Below are positions 18,782-29,061 of a stretch of DNA of 64,000 nucleotides, one piece after another. A program made the translations under genes and the position numbers. Below the pieces are notes generated by a model that was given only the letters and a program-made list of their open reading frames with translations, was not told where the DNA came from and did not search any database. Numbering within the stretch: the first letter of the stretch is position 1; every line of letters begins with the position of its first letter. Source of the DNA: Microbacterium terricola (GTDB taxonomy: Bacteria; Actinomycetota; Actinomycetes; Actinomycetales; Microbacteriaceae). The stretch covers positions 1,922,001 to 1,986,000 of the forward strand of contig NZ_AP027141.1 of the NCBI RefSeq assembly GCF_027943945.1, written 5' to 3'.

Positions 18782-20020
18782 GTGCTCTTCTGCGTGACCG
18801 CGAACCATCGCAACACGGACTTCGAGGTGCTCGATCGCATCTCGAAGGTGTCTGCGACGACCGCGGCGGACGTGCTCAACGCCCACGAGTTCGTGCGCGG
18901 TGCGGTCGTGCTGGCCACCTGCAACCGCTTCGAGGCGTACCTCGAGCTGGACGAGCCGGTCACGAGCGGCGCGGTGCTCGCCCATGAGGCCGTGCTCGAC
19001 GCCGTCGCCTCCGTCGCCGGTGACGACGCCCTGTCGCTGCGCGACTCGGCGGTCGCCCTCGTCGGCGACGACGCGGTGCGGCACTTGTTCGCGGTGAGCT
19101 CCGGCCTCGAGTCGATGGTCGTCGGAGAGGACGAGATCACCGGGCAGGTGCAGCGCGCGCTCGCGGCCGCCCGGGAGATCGGCACCACGAGCACCGAGCT
19201 GGAGCAGGTCTTCCAGCGCGCCGCATACGCGACCAGGGCGGTGCGGGCGAAGGCCGATCTGTCCGCCGCCGGCCGCTCGCTGGCGCGACTGGCCCTCGAC
19301 CTCGTCGACACCAGGGTCACCGACTGGGCCACCACGCCCGTGCTGCTGGTCGGCACCGGCCAGTACGCGGCCACCACGATCGCCGCACTGCAGGCGCGCG
19401 GTGCCCGCGACATCCGGGTCTTCTCGGCCACCGGCCGCGCGCAGCAGTTCGCCGCGCGCTACGGGGTGCGCGCCGAGCCCACCCTGGGCGAGGCGCTCGC
19501 GGGGGCCGACATCGTCATCACCTGCACCGCCCGGTACGTCATCACGCCCGACGACATCCCCGACACCCGGCAGCGGCTCATCATCGACCTGGGCCTGCCC
19601 CGCAACGTCGACCCCGCTGTCGGCGCGGTGGGCGGCGTGGAGCTGCTCGACCTCGAGCTGATCGGACGCCACGCGTCGCTGCCGGAGCTGAGCGCCGGTG
19701 CGCACGAGGTGGTCGGCTCGGCCGTCGCCACGTACGCCGCCGAGCGCGCCGCGGCCCCCGCTGTGGTCGCGCTGCGCTCCCACATCCAGCAGGCGCTCAT
19801 GTCGGAGCTCAGCCGGCTGCGGGTCGGCGAGGACGAGGCCCGCACCGAAGCCGCCCTGCGCCACTTCGCCGGCGTGCTTTCGCACGCGCCGTCGGTGCGG
19901 GCGCGCGAGTTCGCCGCCCAGGGCCGGATCGAGGAGTTCGAGGCCGCGCTCGAGATGGTGTTCGGCGTCAGCGCGGCGCCCGCCGAGGACGCCGACGGCG
20001 AGCAGCTCGCCGCCGGCTGA
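18782..20020 (+). CDS. hemA: Glutamyl-tRNA reductase
   Basis: A 412-residue enzyme that reduces glutamyl-tRNA to glutamate-1-semialdehyde with NADPH, the entry step of C5 haem synthesis. The catalytic Cys is in LATCNRFEAY; SGLESMVVGEDEITGQVQRA and a Rossmann GTGQYA motif follow. The GTG at 18782 is the start, directly after a -10 box. The final 24 nt, including the stop, are part of a 46-bp sequence repeated at 21520-21565, so the 3' end marks the left boundary of an inserted module. The protein itself appears intact. Confidence 0.96.
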   Translation: MLFCVTANHRNTDFEVLDRISKVSATTAADVLNAHEFVRGAVVLATCNRFEAYLELDEPVTSGAVLAHEAVLDAVASVAGDDALSLRDSAVALVGDDAVRHLFAVSSGLESMVVGEDEITGQVQRALAAAREIGTTSTELEQVFQRAAYATRAVRAKADLSAAGRSLARLALDLVDTRVTDWATTPVLLVGTGQYAATTIAALQARGARDIRVFSATGRAQQFAARYGVRAEPTLGEALAGADIVITCTARYVITPDDIPDTRQRLIIDLGLPRNVDPAVGAVGGVELLDLELIGRHASLPELSAGAHEVVGSAVATYAAERAAAPAVVALRSHIQQALMSELSRLRVGEDEARTEAALRHFAGVLSHAPSVRAREFAAQGRIEEFEAALEMVFGVSAAPAEDADGEQLAAG

Positions 20021-20042
20021 GCCCCGTCAGTTCAGCTCGTCG
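19997..20042. repeat. 46-bp direct repeat, left copy
   Basis: Identical over 46 bp to 21520-21565. It spans the last 7 codons and stop of hemA, a 6-bp spacer, and the antisense of the last codons of the aldo/keto reductase gene. It therefore preserves the junction expected if the two genes were once directly convergent. Confidence 0.85.
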
Positions 20043-20076
20043 CCGGCTGAGCCCGGTCAGTTCCGCTCGTCGGGGT
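20041..20076. repeat. Second, imperfect copy of the junction repeat
   Basis: This 36-bp stretch matches 21534-21569 with two mismatches and is a tandem copy of the left repeat at a 30-bp period. It extends a few bases further into the aldo/keto reductase tail than the left copy does. It suggests slippage or a second duplication during insertion. Confidence 0.7.
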
Positions 20077-20127
20077 CACTGATCGTGTGGGTCACTGACT
20101 CCCTGTCGCTGTGGCCTCTGCCTTCCG

Positions 20128-20175
20128 CTCACCTGTCGCGATCTGTACGATTTCCTGCACATTGCGACAGGTGAG
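20128..20175. repeat. 48-bp hairpin repeat R1
   Basis: Perfect 12-bp arms CTCACCTGTCGC and GCGACAGGTGAG enclose a 24-bp centre. On the minus strand the centre can form a small inner stem (TGTGC with GTACA, one G-T pair). No T tract follows, so it is not a normal intrinsic terminator. Confidence 0.8.
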
Positions 20176-20200
20176 GGTCATGAACGGCCGCGCGAGTCCG

Positions 20201-20248
20201 CTCACCTGACGCAATCGGTGCGATTTCGCGCATGTTGCGACAGGTGAG
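20201..20248. repeat. 48-bp hairpin repeat R2
   Basis: Arms CTCACCTGACGC and GCGACAGGTGAG have one mismatch and enclose a 24-bp centre. The inner stem on the minus strand would be TGCG with CGCA. It lies 25 bp after R1. Confidence 0.8.
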
Positions 20249-20303
20249 GTCGCGGCGAGAGGATGCTCGTGCTCGGGCGGACAGGGCGGCACGCCGTCGC
20301 GAC

Positions 20304-21266
20304 TCAGCGCCGCGAGGCGATCGCCACGGCGACGCGGCGCACGAGTCGATCGGGGTGTGAGAACAATTCGATCTTGGTGACCCGGATGACGCACCAGCCC
20401 GCGGCGCGCAGTCGGTCGTAGCGCTCGATGTCGCGCGCCCACTGCGCCGGGCTGAGGAGGTGGTGCTCGCCCTCATACTCGATCGCGATCTTCAGCGCTG
20501 GGTAAGCGAGATCGACACAGGCCAACCGCACGTCGTCGACGTAGATATCGAAGTTGAGCGACGGCTCGGGAAGCCCGGCGTCGATCAACTCGAGGCGCGT
20601 CCGGGTCTCGGGACGGGATGCGGACCCCGTTCGCACATACGGCAGCGCTTCACGGAGCCGCCCGATGCCGATCCGACGGCCGGCGGCGAGGGCTGCCTCG
20701 AGGTCGGCGCGGGTTGCCAGTGGCTCAGCGACCCGCCACTCGCGCACCACGGCGTCGCCCACCGCCACCAGATCACGCGGGTCGCGCAGCGTGCGAGCGA
20801 GCATCGCCCACGTCGTGGCTGGGCTCGTGACCGAGAGTCCGGAGCGCGGCTCGCTCGCCCGACGGGTCAGTTTCGGAACTGCTTGATGGCCGCGGATCCC
20901 GACACCCCGCGGCAAGCGGCGTGGTGCGAGGACCGCGACATCGAGCCCGGGAGCGCGCAGGAGCTCGGGCGGCAGCGGGAGTCCCCAGATCACTGCCGCG
21001 GTCGTATGGCAGAAGAACTCGTGCTCGGTCATGCACACCGAATAGTCGAACGCGCGACGCAGGTGCCTGCGCTCGAGCTCCCCCCGAGGTTGTCCGAACG
21101 CGTCGAAATCAACGACGGTGCTCGCCCGCTCGCGCAGCGCTCGCACCCCGTGGAACGGCCTGTCGAGATCCGGCTTGCGGAGCCGGTTCGTACCTGCACC
21201 GGCGCGCAGCGCGTCGGCGACGCGGAACCGGTCGCCGAGCACCCTGGGGAGCGGTGGTGGCAGCAT
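20304..21266 (-). CDS. DUF559 protein with AbiEi-like N-terminus and Vsr/PD-(D/E)XK-like C-terminal domain
   Basis: A protein of about 320 residues. The N-terminal 45 residues, ending RKPDLDRPFHGVR, resemble the winged-helix start of AbiEi-type antitoxins. The C-terminal 100 residues form a DUF559 domain related to Vsr-like nucleases: VDLAYPALKIAIEYEGEHH holds the putative catalytic Asp and Glu, and WCVIRVTKIELF follows. Such proteins are common orphans in Microbacteriaceae and none has an established function that I know of. ATG at 21266 has GAACAT 6 nt upstream as a possible -10; a longer start at 21332 is less likely. Four 48-bp hairpin repeats flank the gene. Confidence 0.75.
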   Translation of the reverse strand: MLPPPLPRVLGDRFRVADALRAGAGTNRLRKPDLDRPFHGVRALRERASTVVDFDAFGQPRGELERRHLRRAFDYSVCMTEHEFFCHTTAAVIWGLPLPPELLRAPGLDVAVLAPRRLPRGVGIRGHQAVPKLTRRASEPRSGLSVTSPATTWAMLARTLRDPRDLVAVGDAVVREWRVAEPLATRADLEAALAAGRRIGIGRLREALPYVRTGSASRPETRTRLELIDAGLPEPSLNFDIYVDDVRLACVDLAYPALKIAIEYEGEHHLLSPAQWARDIERYDRLRAAGWCVIRVTKIELFSHPDRLVRRVAVAIASRR

Positions 21267-21376
21267 CCGCCCATGTTCACGCGCAACCGCGTTGCCTGAG
21301 CCGCTTCGCCCTGTTCGGCGAAGAACGGGCACTCCGAATGGTCTGGGGAGGAGTCCCTGTCCTCGGCCACACGCCG

Positions 21377-21424
21377 CTCAACTGTCGCGAAGTGCAGGGA
21401 AACCCGCCAATTGCGACAGGTGAA
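21377..21424. repeat. 48-bp hairpin repeat R3
   Basis: Arms CTCAACTGTCGC and GCGACAGGTGAA enclose a 24-bp centre nearly identical to that of R4. Inner complementarity GGG-AAA-CCC is on the plus strand. Confidence 0.8.
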
Positions 21425-21461
21425 CGAAAGCGCGAGGCCGCAAGAGTCCTCGAACACGCCG

Positions 21462-21509
21462 CTCACCTGTCGCGAAGTGCAGGGAAACCCGCAGATTGCG
21501 ACAGGTGAG
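21462..21509. repeat. 48-bp hairpin repeat R4
   Basis: Perfect 12-bp arms as in R1 with a 24-bp centre. The AAA apical loop is on the plus strand here and in R3 but on the minus strand in R1 and R2, suggesting the two pairs are inverted relative to each other around the DUF559 gene. Confidence 0.8.
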
Positions 21510-21519
21510 GGTCAACGCG

Positions 21520-22444
<925 letters not shown>

Positions 22445-25400
22445 ATGCCCGTGTCAGAGCCAGTCATCTCCTATCCCCCCGAGCTGCCCGTCAGCGCGGC
22501 GCGGGATGAGATCGCGCGCGCCATCCGCGACAACCAGGTCGTCATCGTCGCGGGAGCCACGGGCTCGGGCAAGACCACGCAGCTGCCGAAGATCTGCCTC
22601 GAGCTCGGCCGCACGCGCATCGCCCACACGCAGCCCCGCCGCATCGCCGCCCGCACGATCGCCGAGCGCGTGGCCGAGGAGCTGCAGGTCCCGCTCGGCA
22701 CCGCCGTCGGCTACAAGGTGCGCTTCACCGACAAGGTGACCGAAGACACCCGCATCGCCGTGATGACCGACGGCATCCTGCTGAACGAGATCCATCGGGA
22801 TCGGATGCTGCGCCGCTACGACACGATCATCATCGACGAGGCGCACGAGCGGTCGCTCAACATCGACTTCCTGCTCGGGTACCTCACCCAGCTGCTCCCG
22901 AAGCGCCCCGATCTCAAGGTGATCGTCACCTCGGCGACGATCGATCCGGAGTCGTTCGCGCGGCACTTCGCCCGTGGCGACGTGCCGGCGCCGGTGGTCG
23001 AGGTGTCCGGCCGCACCTACCCGGTGGAGATCAGGTACCGGCCCGCGACGGGCTCGGCGACCGCAGCCGGGGCCGCCGGCGACTCCCCCGCGAGCGCCGC
23101 CGACGGCGACGACGTCGACGGGATCACCGCCGCGCTCCGCGAGCTCGATCGCGAGGCGGCGGGCGACGTCCTGGTGTTCCTTCCCGGCGAGGCGGAGATC
23201 CGGGATGCGGCAGATGCCGTCCGCGGCATGTACGCGAAGGACGCCGCTCCCACCGAGGTGCTGCCGCTGTACGGCCGGCTCTCTGCGGCCGAGCAGCACC
23301 GCGTCTTCGAGCGCTCCACCGTCGCGGGGGTGCGTCGTCGCGTCATCCTGTCGACCAACGTCGCCGAGACGAGCCTCACGGTCCCCGGCATCCGCTACGT
23401 GATCGACACCGGCACGGCCCGCATCTCGCGGTACAGCAACCGCTCCAAGATCCAGCGTCTGCCGATCGAGGCCATCTCGCAGGCCTCCGCACAGCAGCGG
23501 TCGGGCCGTGCGGGCCGCACCACGGCCGGCATCGCCATCCGCCTCTACGGCGAGGACGACTTCGACAAGCGGCCCGAGTTCACCGAGCCCGAGATCCTGC
23601 GGACGAGCCTCGCGTCCGTGATCCTGCAGATGCTCGCGCTGGGCTTCGGCGACATCGCCTCGTTCCCCTTCCTCACCCCGCCGGACTCGCGCGGCGTGCG
23701 CGCCGCGCTCGATCTGCTGGTCGAGCTCGGCGCCGTGTCCCTCCGCCGCGGCGAGCCGACCCTCACCGACATCGGTCGGCGCATCTCGCGCCTTCCGATC
23801 GACCCGCGCTTCGCCCGCATGCTGGTCGAGGCGGAGCGCACCGGCGTGCAGCGCGACGTGCTCGTCATCGTCGCGGGGATGTCGATCCAGGACGTCCGCG
23901 AACGACCGGAGGAGCGCCGCGAGGAGGCCGACCGGCTGCACGCCCGGTTCACCGACCCCACCAGCGACTTCCTCTCGCTGCTCAACCTGTGGAACCACCT
24001 CCAGGAGCAGCAGGCCGAGCTCGGCTCGAGCGCCTTCCGGCGCCTGTGCCGCAACGAGCACCTCAACTATGTGCGCGTTCGGGAGTGGGCCGACGTGCAC
24101 CGTCAGCTCAGCACCCTCGTCGGCGCGAAGCGCCGAGGCGGAACCTCCACCGCAGGCGGGAGCACGGTGGAGACCGCCGACCCCGACGAGATCCACAAGG
24201 CGATCCTGGCCGGCCTGCTCTCGCACATCGGCATCGTCGACGAGCGCAGCGCTCGTGGCGGCGACCAGAAGCGCCCGCAGGCCGCCGACTACCTCGGCGC
24301 CCGCGGCACGCGGTTCGCGATCTTCCCCGGTTCAGGGCTGAAGAAGAAGCGCCCGTCCGCCGTGATGGCCGCCGAGCTCGTCGAGACGTCGCGCCTCTTC
24401 GCCCGCACGGTCGCCGCCGTCGACCCGGCGTGGGCGGAGGACCTGGCGGGAGATCTGGCCAAGCGCCAGCTGGGCGAGCCGCACTGGTCGAAGTCGGCGG
24501 GCGCAGCATCCGCGTACGAGAAGGTCACGCTCTTCGGCGTCGAGATCATCCCCCGCCGCCGGGTGCAGCTGGCCCGCTTCGACCGGCCGCTGGCCCGCGA
24601 GATGTTCCTGCGCCATGCCCTCGTCGAGGGCGACTGGGACTCCAGCAGCCTCGACAAGCGCCTCACCGCCTTCGAGCGCCGCAACCGCGAGCAGCGCAGA
24701 CTCCTGGAGAAGATCGAGGAGCGCGAGCGCCGACGCGACATCCTCGTCGGCGACGAGGCGGTGTACGCCTTCTACGACGCCCGCATCCCGCGCGACGTCT
24801 TCGATCAGCGCTCGTTCGAGACGTGGTGGAAGGATGCGGTCGCCCGCACGCCGCGCCTGCTCGATCTGACCGAGGCGGACCTCATCGACGAGTCCGCGCG
24901 CGGCGACGAGCGCGACTTCCCCGCGCGCTGGACCCAGGGCGACCAGGTGCTGTCCCTCGCGTACCGGTTCGAGCCGGGCGCGCCCGATGACGGCGTGACG
25001 GCTGTCGTGCCGCTCGCGCTGCTGGCCCAGCTGCGGCCGGTGGGCTTCGACTGGCAGGTGCCCGGCCTCCGCGACGAGCTCATCGCCGGACTGATCCGCT
25101 CGCTGCCCAAGGCCATCCGCCGGCACGTCGTGCCCGCGGCCGACTGGGCCGCGCGCTTCGCCGAGGAGCTCGCCGGGTCCGGCCCCGAGTCGCATGCGGG
25201 GCTGCCTCCCGTGCCGTTGCGCGATGCCCTCGCCCAGCGCATCCAGCGGGTCGCGAACCAGCCGGTGACCGCCGCCGACTTCGAGCTCGAGCGGGTGCCG
25301 GGGCACCTGCTCGTGTCGTTCCGCGCCGTCGACGAGCGCGGACGCCCGGTCGGCGCCGACCGTGACCTGCCCGCACTCCAGGAGCGTCTGTCGGGCAAGG

Positions 25401-26374
25401 CGCGCGCCTCCGTGTCGCGATCCCTCGCCAAGGCGTCTCCGCCCCGCGGGCCCGCCGCGGCGATCGCCGCAGCGGCGTCCCCCGCGTCGGCCGCCTTCCC
25501 CGAGCGCACCGGACTCACCTCGTGGGACCTCGGGTCGCTGCCCGACGTGGTCGACACGAAGGTCGCCGGCGGCGTCGTGCGCGGATACCCCGCGCTGGTC
25601 GACGAGGGCACGGGTGTCGCGACGCGCATCGAGGCCACCCCGGAGGCCGCCGTGGCAGCCTCTCGCGCCGGGGTGCGGCGACTCCTGCTGCTGGCGATCC
25701 CTTCGCCGGCGGCATACGTGCTCGAGCACCTCACCGCATCCGAGAAGCTCGCCCTCGCCGCCTCGCCCTACCCCTCCGCGAAGGCCCTCATCGAGGACGC
25801 ACGGGTCGCCGTCGCCGACGCCGTGATCCAGCGCGAGACGGGGGGCGAGCTCGTGCGGACGCCCGAGGCGTTCGAGCGTGTCCGCGCGGCGCTGTCCGCG
25901 GTCGTCGTCGACGAGCTGTTCGCCGCCGTCTCGCTGGCCGCCCGCATCCTCACCGCCTCCCGCGACGTCGAACGCGCCGTCCGCGGGCAGAACTCCCTCA
26001 CGCTGCTCGGCGCCCTGAACGAGGTCAAGGGCCAGGTCGCGGCGCTCGTGCACCCTGGTTTCATCTCCCGCACCGGGCTCGCGCGTCTCGCGCACCTGCC
26101 CCGGTATCTGCGCGGGGCCCTCGAGCGCATCACCGCGCTCGCCGACAACCCCGGGCGCGACCGGCAGCGGATGAGCGAGTTCGAGCGTGCCGCCGCGCTC
26201 TACACGGAGGCGGGTGGGATGCTGCCGCCTCCGCCCACCGCACCGGCGTCGCTCGTGCACGCGCGGTGGCTCCTGGAGGAGTACCGCGTGAGCCTGTTCG
26301 CCCAGCAGTTGGGCACGGCGGAGGCCGTGTCGATCCAGCGGATCCAGAAGGCTCTGAGCGCGTCCGTCCAGTAG
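22445..26374 (+). CDS. hrpA: ATP-dependent RNA helicase HrpA
   Basis: A 1309-residue DEAH-box helicase, full length for HrpA. Walker A GATGSGKTT is at residues 37-45 and the DEAH box at 131-134 (DEAHERS). Motif VI is QRSGRAGRT. HA2 and OB-fold regions follow, then the long DUF3418 C-terminal extension specific to HrpA. The family remodels RNA and, in E. coli, rescues collided ribosomes and processes mRNA. A short Ala-rich insert lies around residues 203-220. Start is the ATG at 22445; a GTG 6 nt later is an alternative. It is probably monocistronic. Confidence 0.96.
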   Translation: MPVSEPVISYPPELPVSAARDEIARAIRDNQVVIVAGATGSGKTTQLPKICLELGRTRIAHTQPRRIAARTIAERVAEELQVPLGTAVGYKVRFTDKVTEDTRIAVMTDGILLNEIHRDRMLRRYDTIIIDEAHERSLNIDFLLGYLTQLLPKRPDLKVIVTSATIDPESFARHFARGDVPAPVVEVSGRTYPVEIRYRPATGSATAAGAAGDSPASAADGDDVDGITAALRELDREAAGDVLVFLPGEAEIRDAADAVRGMYAKDAAPTEVLPLYGRLSAAEQHRVFERSTVAGVRRRVILSTNVAETSLTVPGIRYVIDTGTARISRYSNRSKIQRLPIEAISQASAQQRSGRAGRTTAGIAIRLYGEDDFDKRPEFTEPEILRTSLASVILQMLALGFGDIASFPFLTPPDSRGVRAALDLLVELGAVSLRRGEPTLTDIGRRISRLPIDPRFARMLVEAERTGVQRDVLVIVAGMSIQDVRERPEERREEADRLHARFTDPTSDFLSLLNLWNHLQEQQAELGSSAFRRLCRNEHLNYVRVREWADVHRQLSTLVGAKRRGGTSTAGGSTVETADPDEIHKAILAGLLSHIGIVDERSARGGDQKRPQAADYLGARGTRFAIFPGSGLKKKRPSAVMAAELVETSRLFARTVAAVDPAWAEDLAGDLAKRQLGEPHWSKSAGAASAYEKVTLFGVEIIPRRRVQLARFDRPLAREMFLRHALVEGDWDSSSLDKRLTAFERRNREQRRLLEKIEERERRRDILVGDEAVYAFYDARIPRDVFDQRSFETWWKDAVARTPRLLDLTEADLIDESARGDERDFPARWTQGDQVLSLAYRFEPGAPDDGVTAVVPLALLAQLRPVGFDWQVPGLRDELIAGLIRSLPKAIRRHVVPAADWAARFAEELAGSGPESHAGLPPVPLRDALAQRIQRVANQPVTAADFELERVPGHLLVSFRAVDERGRPVGADRDLPALQERLSGKARASVSRSLAKASPPRGPAAAIAAAASPASAAFPERTGLTSWDLGSLPDVVDTKVAGGVVRGYPALVDEGTGVATRIEATPEAAVAASRAGVRRLLLLAIPSPAAYVLEHLTASEKLALAASPYPSAKALIEDARVAVADAVIQRETGGELVRTPEAFERVRAALSAVVVDELFAAVSLAARILTASRDVERAVRGQNSLTLLGALNEVKGQVAALVHPGFISRTGLARLAHLPRYLRGALERITALADNPGRDRQRMSEFERAAALYTEAGGMLPPPPTAPASLVHARWLLEEYRVSLFAQQLGTAEAVSIQRIQKALSASVQ

Positions 26375-26434
26375 CGCCGCAACATGGCGACATACGGGCG
26401 GGGCGCGGCTCCCGTCAGCCGCGACAATGGAGCC

Positions 26435-27745
26435 ATGTCTGATGCTCCCCTCTCCTTCGCGACGGCGCAGGTCCAGGCGGGCTTCACCGCCGGTGCCGCC
26501 GAGAACACCGCGGTCCCGCCGATCTACCAGTCCAACGCGTTCCAGTTCGGCTCCCTCAGCGAGGCCCGCGACCTGTTCGCGCTTCGCCGCGAGGGCAACA
26601 TCTACAGCCGCGCCGCCAACCCGACGGTCCTCGTCTTCGAGCAGCGGGTGACCGCGCTCGAAGACGGCGTGGCGGCCGCCGCGGTGGGCTCGGGTCAGGC
26701 CGCCGTCGCCCTCGCCCTGCTGGCGCTCGCGCAGCAGGGCGAGCACATCGTGGCTGCCCGCCAGCTCTACGGCGGCACGATCGACCTGCTGCAGGAGACG
26801 TTCGCGGACTGGGGCATCGAGGTCACCTTCGTCGATCAGGACGACACGCAGGCATGGCGGGATGCGGTGCGCCCGACCACGCGCGCCCTGTTCGCCGAGT
26901 CGGTCACCAACCCCATCGCGCAGGTGCTCGACGCGCATGCCGTCGCAGCGATCGCGCACGAGGCCGGCGTGCCGCTCGTCCTCGACAACACCGTCGCGAC
27001 CCCCTACCTGCACCGCGCGAAGGATCTCGGCGCCGACATCGTCGTGCACTCCGCGACCAAGTTCCTCGGCGGCCACGGCACCTCGCTCGGCGGCGTGATC
27101 GTCGACCTCGGCACCTTCGACTTCGGCGCGGACGCGCCCCGCTGGCCGCAGCTCACCGAGCCCTACCGGCGGGTCGCCGGCGGCAGCCTGCTCGAGCGCT
27201 TCGGCGCGAAGGGCTCGCCGTACATCGCACTGGTCAAGACGAAGTACATCCACGACCTCGGGCCGTCGCTGTCCGCGTTCAACGCGTTCCAGCTGCTCCA
27301 GGGCCTGGAGACGCTCGACCTCCGGGTCGCCCGCCACAGCGCGTCCGCGCTCGAGGTGGCCCGGTTCCTCGACCAGCACGCCGCCGTCGCGCGTGTGCAC
27401 CACCCCGGCCTGGAATCGAGCCCCTGGCACGCGCAGGCGCAGAAGTATCTGCCCCGGGGCGCCGCATCCGTCTTCTCGTTCGACCTGCACCAGACCGGTG
27501 ACCCGGCGGGCGACTTCGCGCGGGTGGAGGCGTTCATCGACCGTCTGCGGGTCGTGCGGCTCGTCGCCAACATCGGCGACGCGCGCAGCCTGGTCGCGCA
27601 CCCGTCGTCGATGACGCACAGCCACATGACCCCCGCGCAGCTGGCCGAATCGGGCATCGGATCGACGACGATCCGTCTGTCGATCGGCCTGGAGGACCCT
27701 GCCGACATCGTGGCCGACCTCCGCGCGTCGCTCGATCAGGTCTGA
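26435..27745 (+). CDS. metY: O-acetylhomoserine aminocarboxypropyltransferase (sulfhydrylase)
   Basis: A 436-residue Cys/Met-metabolism PLP enzyme. It makes homocysteine from O-acetylhomoserine and sulfide. The PLP lysine is in [18 protein letters not shown]. The length above 420 residues and [19 protein letters not shown] favour MetY over the shorter MetB/MetC. ATG at 26435 has GACAAT 6 nt upstream as a likely -10. A strong terminator follows. A related use of O-succinylhomoserine cannot be excluded by sequence. Confidence 0.93.
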   Translation: MSDAPLSFATAQVQAGFTAGAAENTAVPPIYQSNAFQFGSLSEARDLFALRREGNIYSRAANPTVLVFEQRVTALEDGVAAAAVGSGQAAVALALLALAQQGEHIVAARQLYGGTIDLLQETFADWGIEVTFVDQDDTQAWRDAVRPTTRALFAESVTNPIAQVLDAHAVAAIAHEAGVPLVLDNTVATPYLHRAKDLGADIVVHSATKFLGGHGTSLGGVIVDLGTFDFGADAPRWPQLTEPYRRVAGGSLLERFGAKGSPYIALVKTKYIHDLGPSLSAFNAFQLLQGLETLDLRVARHSASALEVARFLDQHAAVARVHHPGLESSPWHAQAQKYLPRGAASVFSFDLHQTGDPAGDFARVEAFIDRLRVVRLVANIGDARSLVAHPSSMTHSHMTPAQLAESGIGSTTIRLSIGLEDPADIVADLRASLDQV

Positions 27746-27756
27746 CGCCCGGCAAC

Positions 27757-27796
27757 GACAGAAGCCCCGCCCGGTCTCCCGGGCGGGGCTTCTGTC
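27757..27796. terminator. Bidirectional intrinsic terminator between metY and mmsB
   Basis: A perfect 18-bp stem with a TCTC loop, GC-rich in the middle and AGA/TCT at the base, lies 11 bp after metY and 9 bp after the convergent permease gene. Confidence 0.85.
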
Positions 27797-27805
27797 TGCA
27801 GCGGC

Positions 27806-29038
27806 TCAGTTGCCGGAGCGCCGCTTGTTGTAGACGTCGAACGCGACGGCCAGCAGCAGCACGAGGCCCTTGACGGCCTGCTGCCACTCGATGCCGATGC
27901 CCATGATCGACATGCCGTTGTTGAGCACGCCGATGATCAGACCACCGATGATGGCGCCGCCGATGGTGCCGACACCACCCTGCACCGCCGCACCGCCGAT
28001 GAACGCGGCCGAGATCGCTTCGAGCTCGAAGCCGTCACCGGCCTTCGGACCGGCCAGGTTCAGTCGGGCGGTGAAGATGAGGCCCGCGAGCGCCGCGAGG
28101 AAGCCCATGTTCACGAACAGCCAGAAGTCGACCCGGCGGGTCTTGATGCCCGACAGCTCCGCCGCGTGGCGGTTGCCGCCGATGGCGTAGATGTGGCGGC
28201 CGAAGACGGTCCGGTTCATGACGATGCCGTAGACGAGCACGAGGATCGCCAGGATGATCAGCGTCACCGGGATGCCCTTGTACGACGCCAGTGCCCAGGT
28301 GAACCAGCCGATGACGACGGCGATGAGCACGAGCTTGACGATGAACCAGGTGAGCGGCTCGACTTCCTGGTCGTACTTCTCACGTCCGCGGCGGGTGCGC
28401 ACCTGCTGCAGGACGAACGCGACGATACCCGCGGCGCCGATGATGAGCGTGAACAGATCGGGGCTGGACTCGCCGAACACACCGGAGATGAAGCCGTTGC
28501 CGATCGCGCGGTACTCGGTGGGGAACGAGCCGATGTTCGCGTTGCCGAGCACGACGAGCGCGAGGCCGCGGAAGATCAGCATGCCGGCCAGCGTCACGAT
28601 GAACGCGGGAATCCCGACGTAGGCGACCCAGAAGCCCTGCCACGCGCCGACCAGGGCGCCGATCAGCAGCGAGAGGAGGATCGCCACCGGCCACGGCAGC
28701 TCCAGCTTCACCGCGAGGACGCCGGAGACGGCGCCGACGAAGGCGGCCACCGACCCGACGGACAGGTCGATGTGACCCGCGATGATGATCATCACCATGC
28801 CGATCGCCAGAACGAGGATGTACCCGTTCTGCACGATCAGGTTCGAGATGTTCTGCGGGCGCAGCAGGATGCCGTTGGTCAGGATCGCGAACAGGGCGAC
28901 CACGGCGATCAGCGCGATGAAGATGCCGTTCTTGCCCAGATCGCTGAGCACGTGGCTCAGCCAGCTCGTGAACTTGTTCTCGGTCGGGTGGACGAGCCCG
29001 CCCGCGGCGGTCTCGGTCGAGGGATTGTCGTTTGACAT
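27806..29038 (-). CDS. mmsB: Multiple-monosaccharide ABC transporter permease (MmsB/XylH type)
   Basis: A 410-residue membrane permease of the ribose/xylose class with about ten hydrophobic segments. The conserved AIGGNRHAAELSGIK loop and the GHIDLSVGSVAAF motif mark the family. It works as a homodimer with MmsA and ChvE, encoded upstream on the same strand, to import aldoses such as xylose, arabinose, glucose or galactose. An N-terminal soluble tail of about 30 residues precedes the first helix. ATG at 29038 has GGAGACA upstream. It is the last gene of the importer operon. Confidence 0.94.
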   Translation of the reverse strand: MSNDNPSTETAAGGLVHPTENKFTSWLSHVLSDLGKNGIFIALIAVVALFAILTNGILLRPQNISNLIVQNGYILVLAIGMVMIIIAGHIDLSVGSVAAFVGAVSGVLAVKLELPWPVAILLSLLIGALVGAWQGFWVAYVGIPAFIVTLAGMLIFRGLALVVLGNANIGSFPTEYRAIGNGFISGVFGESSPDLFTLIIGAAGIVAFVLQQVRTRRGREKYDQEVEPLTWFIVKLVLIAVVIGWFTWALASYKGIPVTLIILAILVLVYGIVMNRTVFGRHIYAIGGNRHAAELSGIKTRRVDFWLFVNMGFLAALAGLIFTARLNLAGPKAGDGFELEAISAAFIGGAAVQGGVGTIGGAIIGGLIIGVLNNGMSIMGIGIEWQQAVKGLVLLLAVAFDVYNKRRSGN

Positions 29039-29061
29039 GGTTGTGTCTCCTGCGGGCCCCG

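Noticed and set aside
20128..21509. CRISPR array
   Set aside because: The repeats are only four, in two separated pairs, strongly palindromic, without uniform spacers or cas genes.
24332..27625. Very long open frame (about 1097 codons) on the minus strand opposite hrpA and metY
   Set aside because: It is an antisense shadow of two well-conserved genes, with Arg/Gly/Val/Glu-biased composition and no domains, as expected at this GC.
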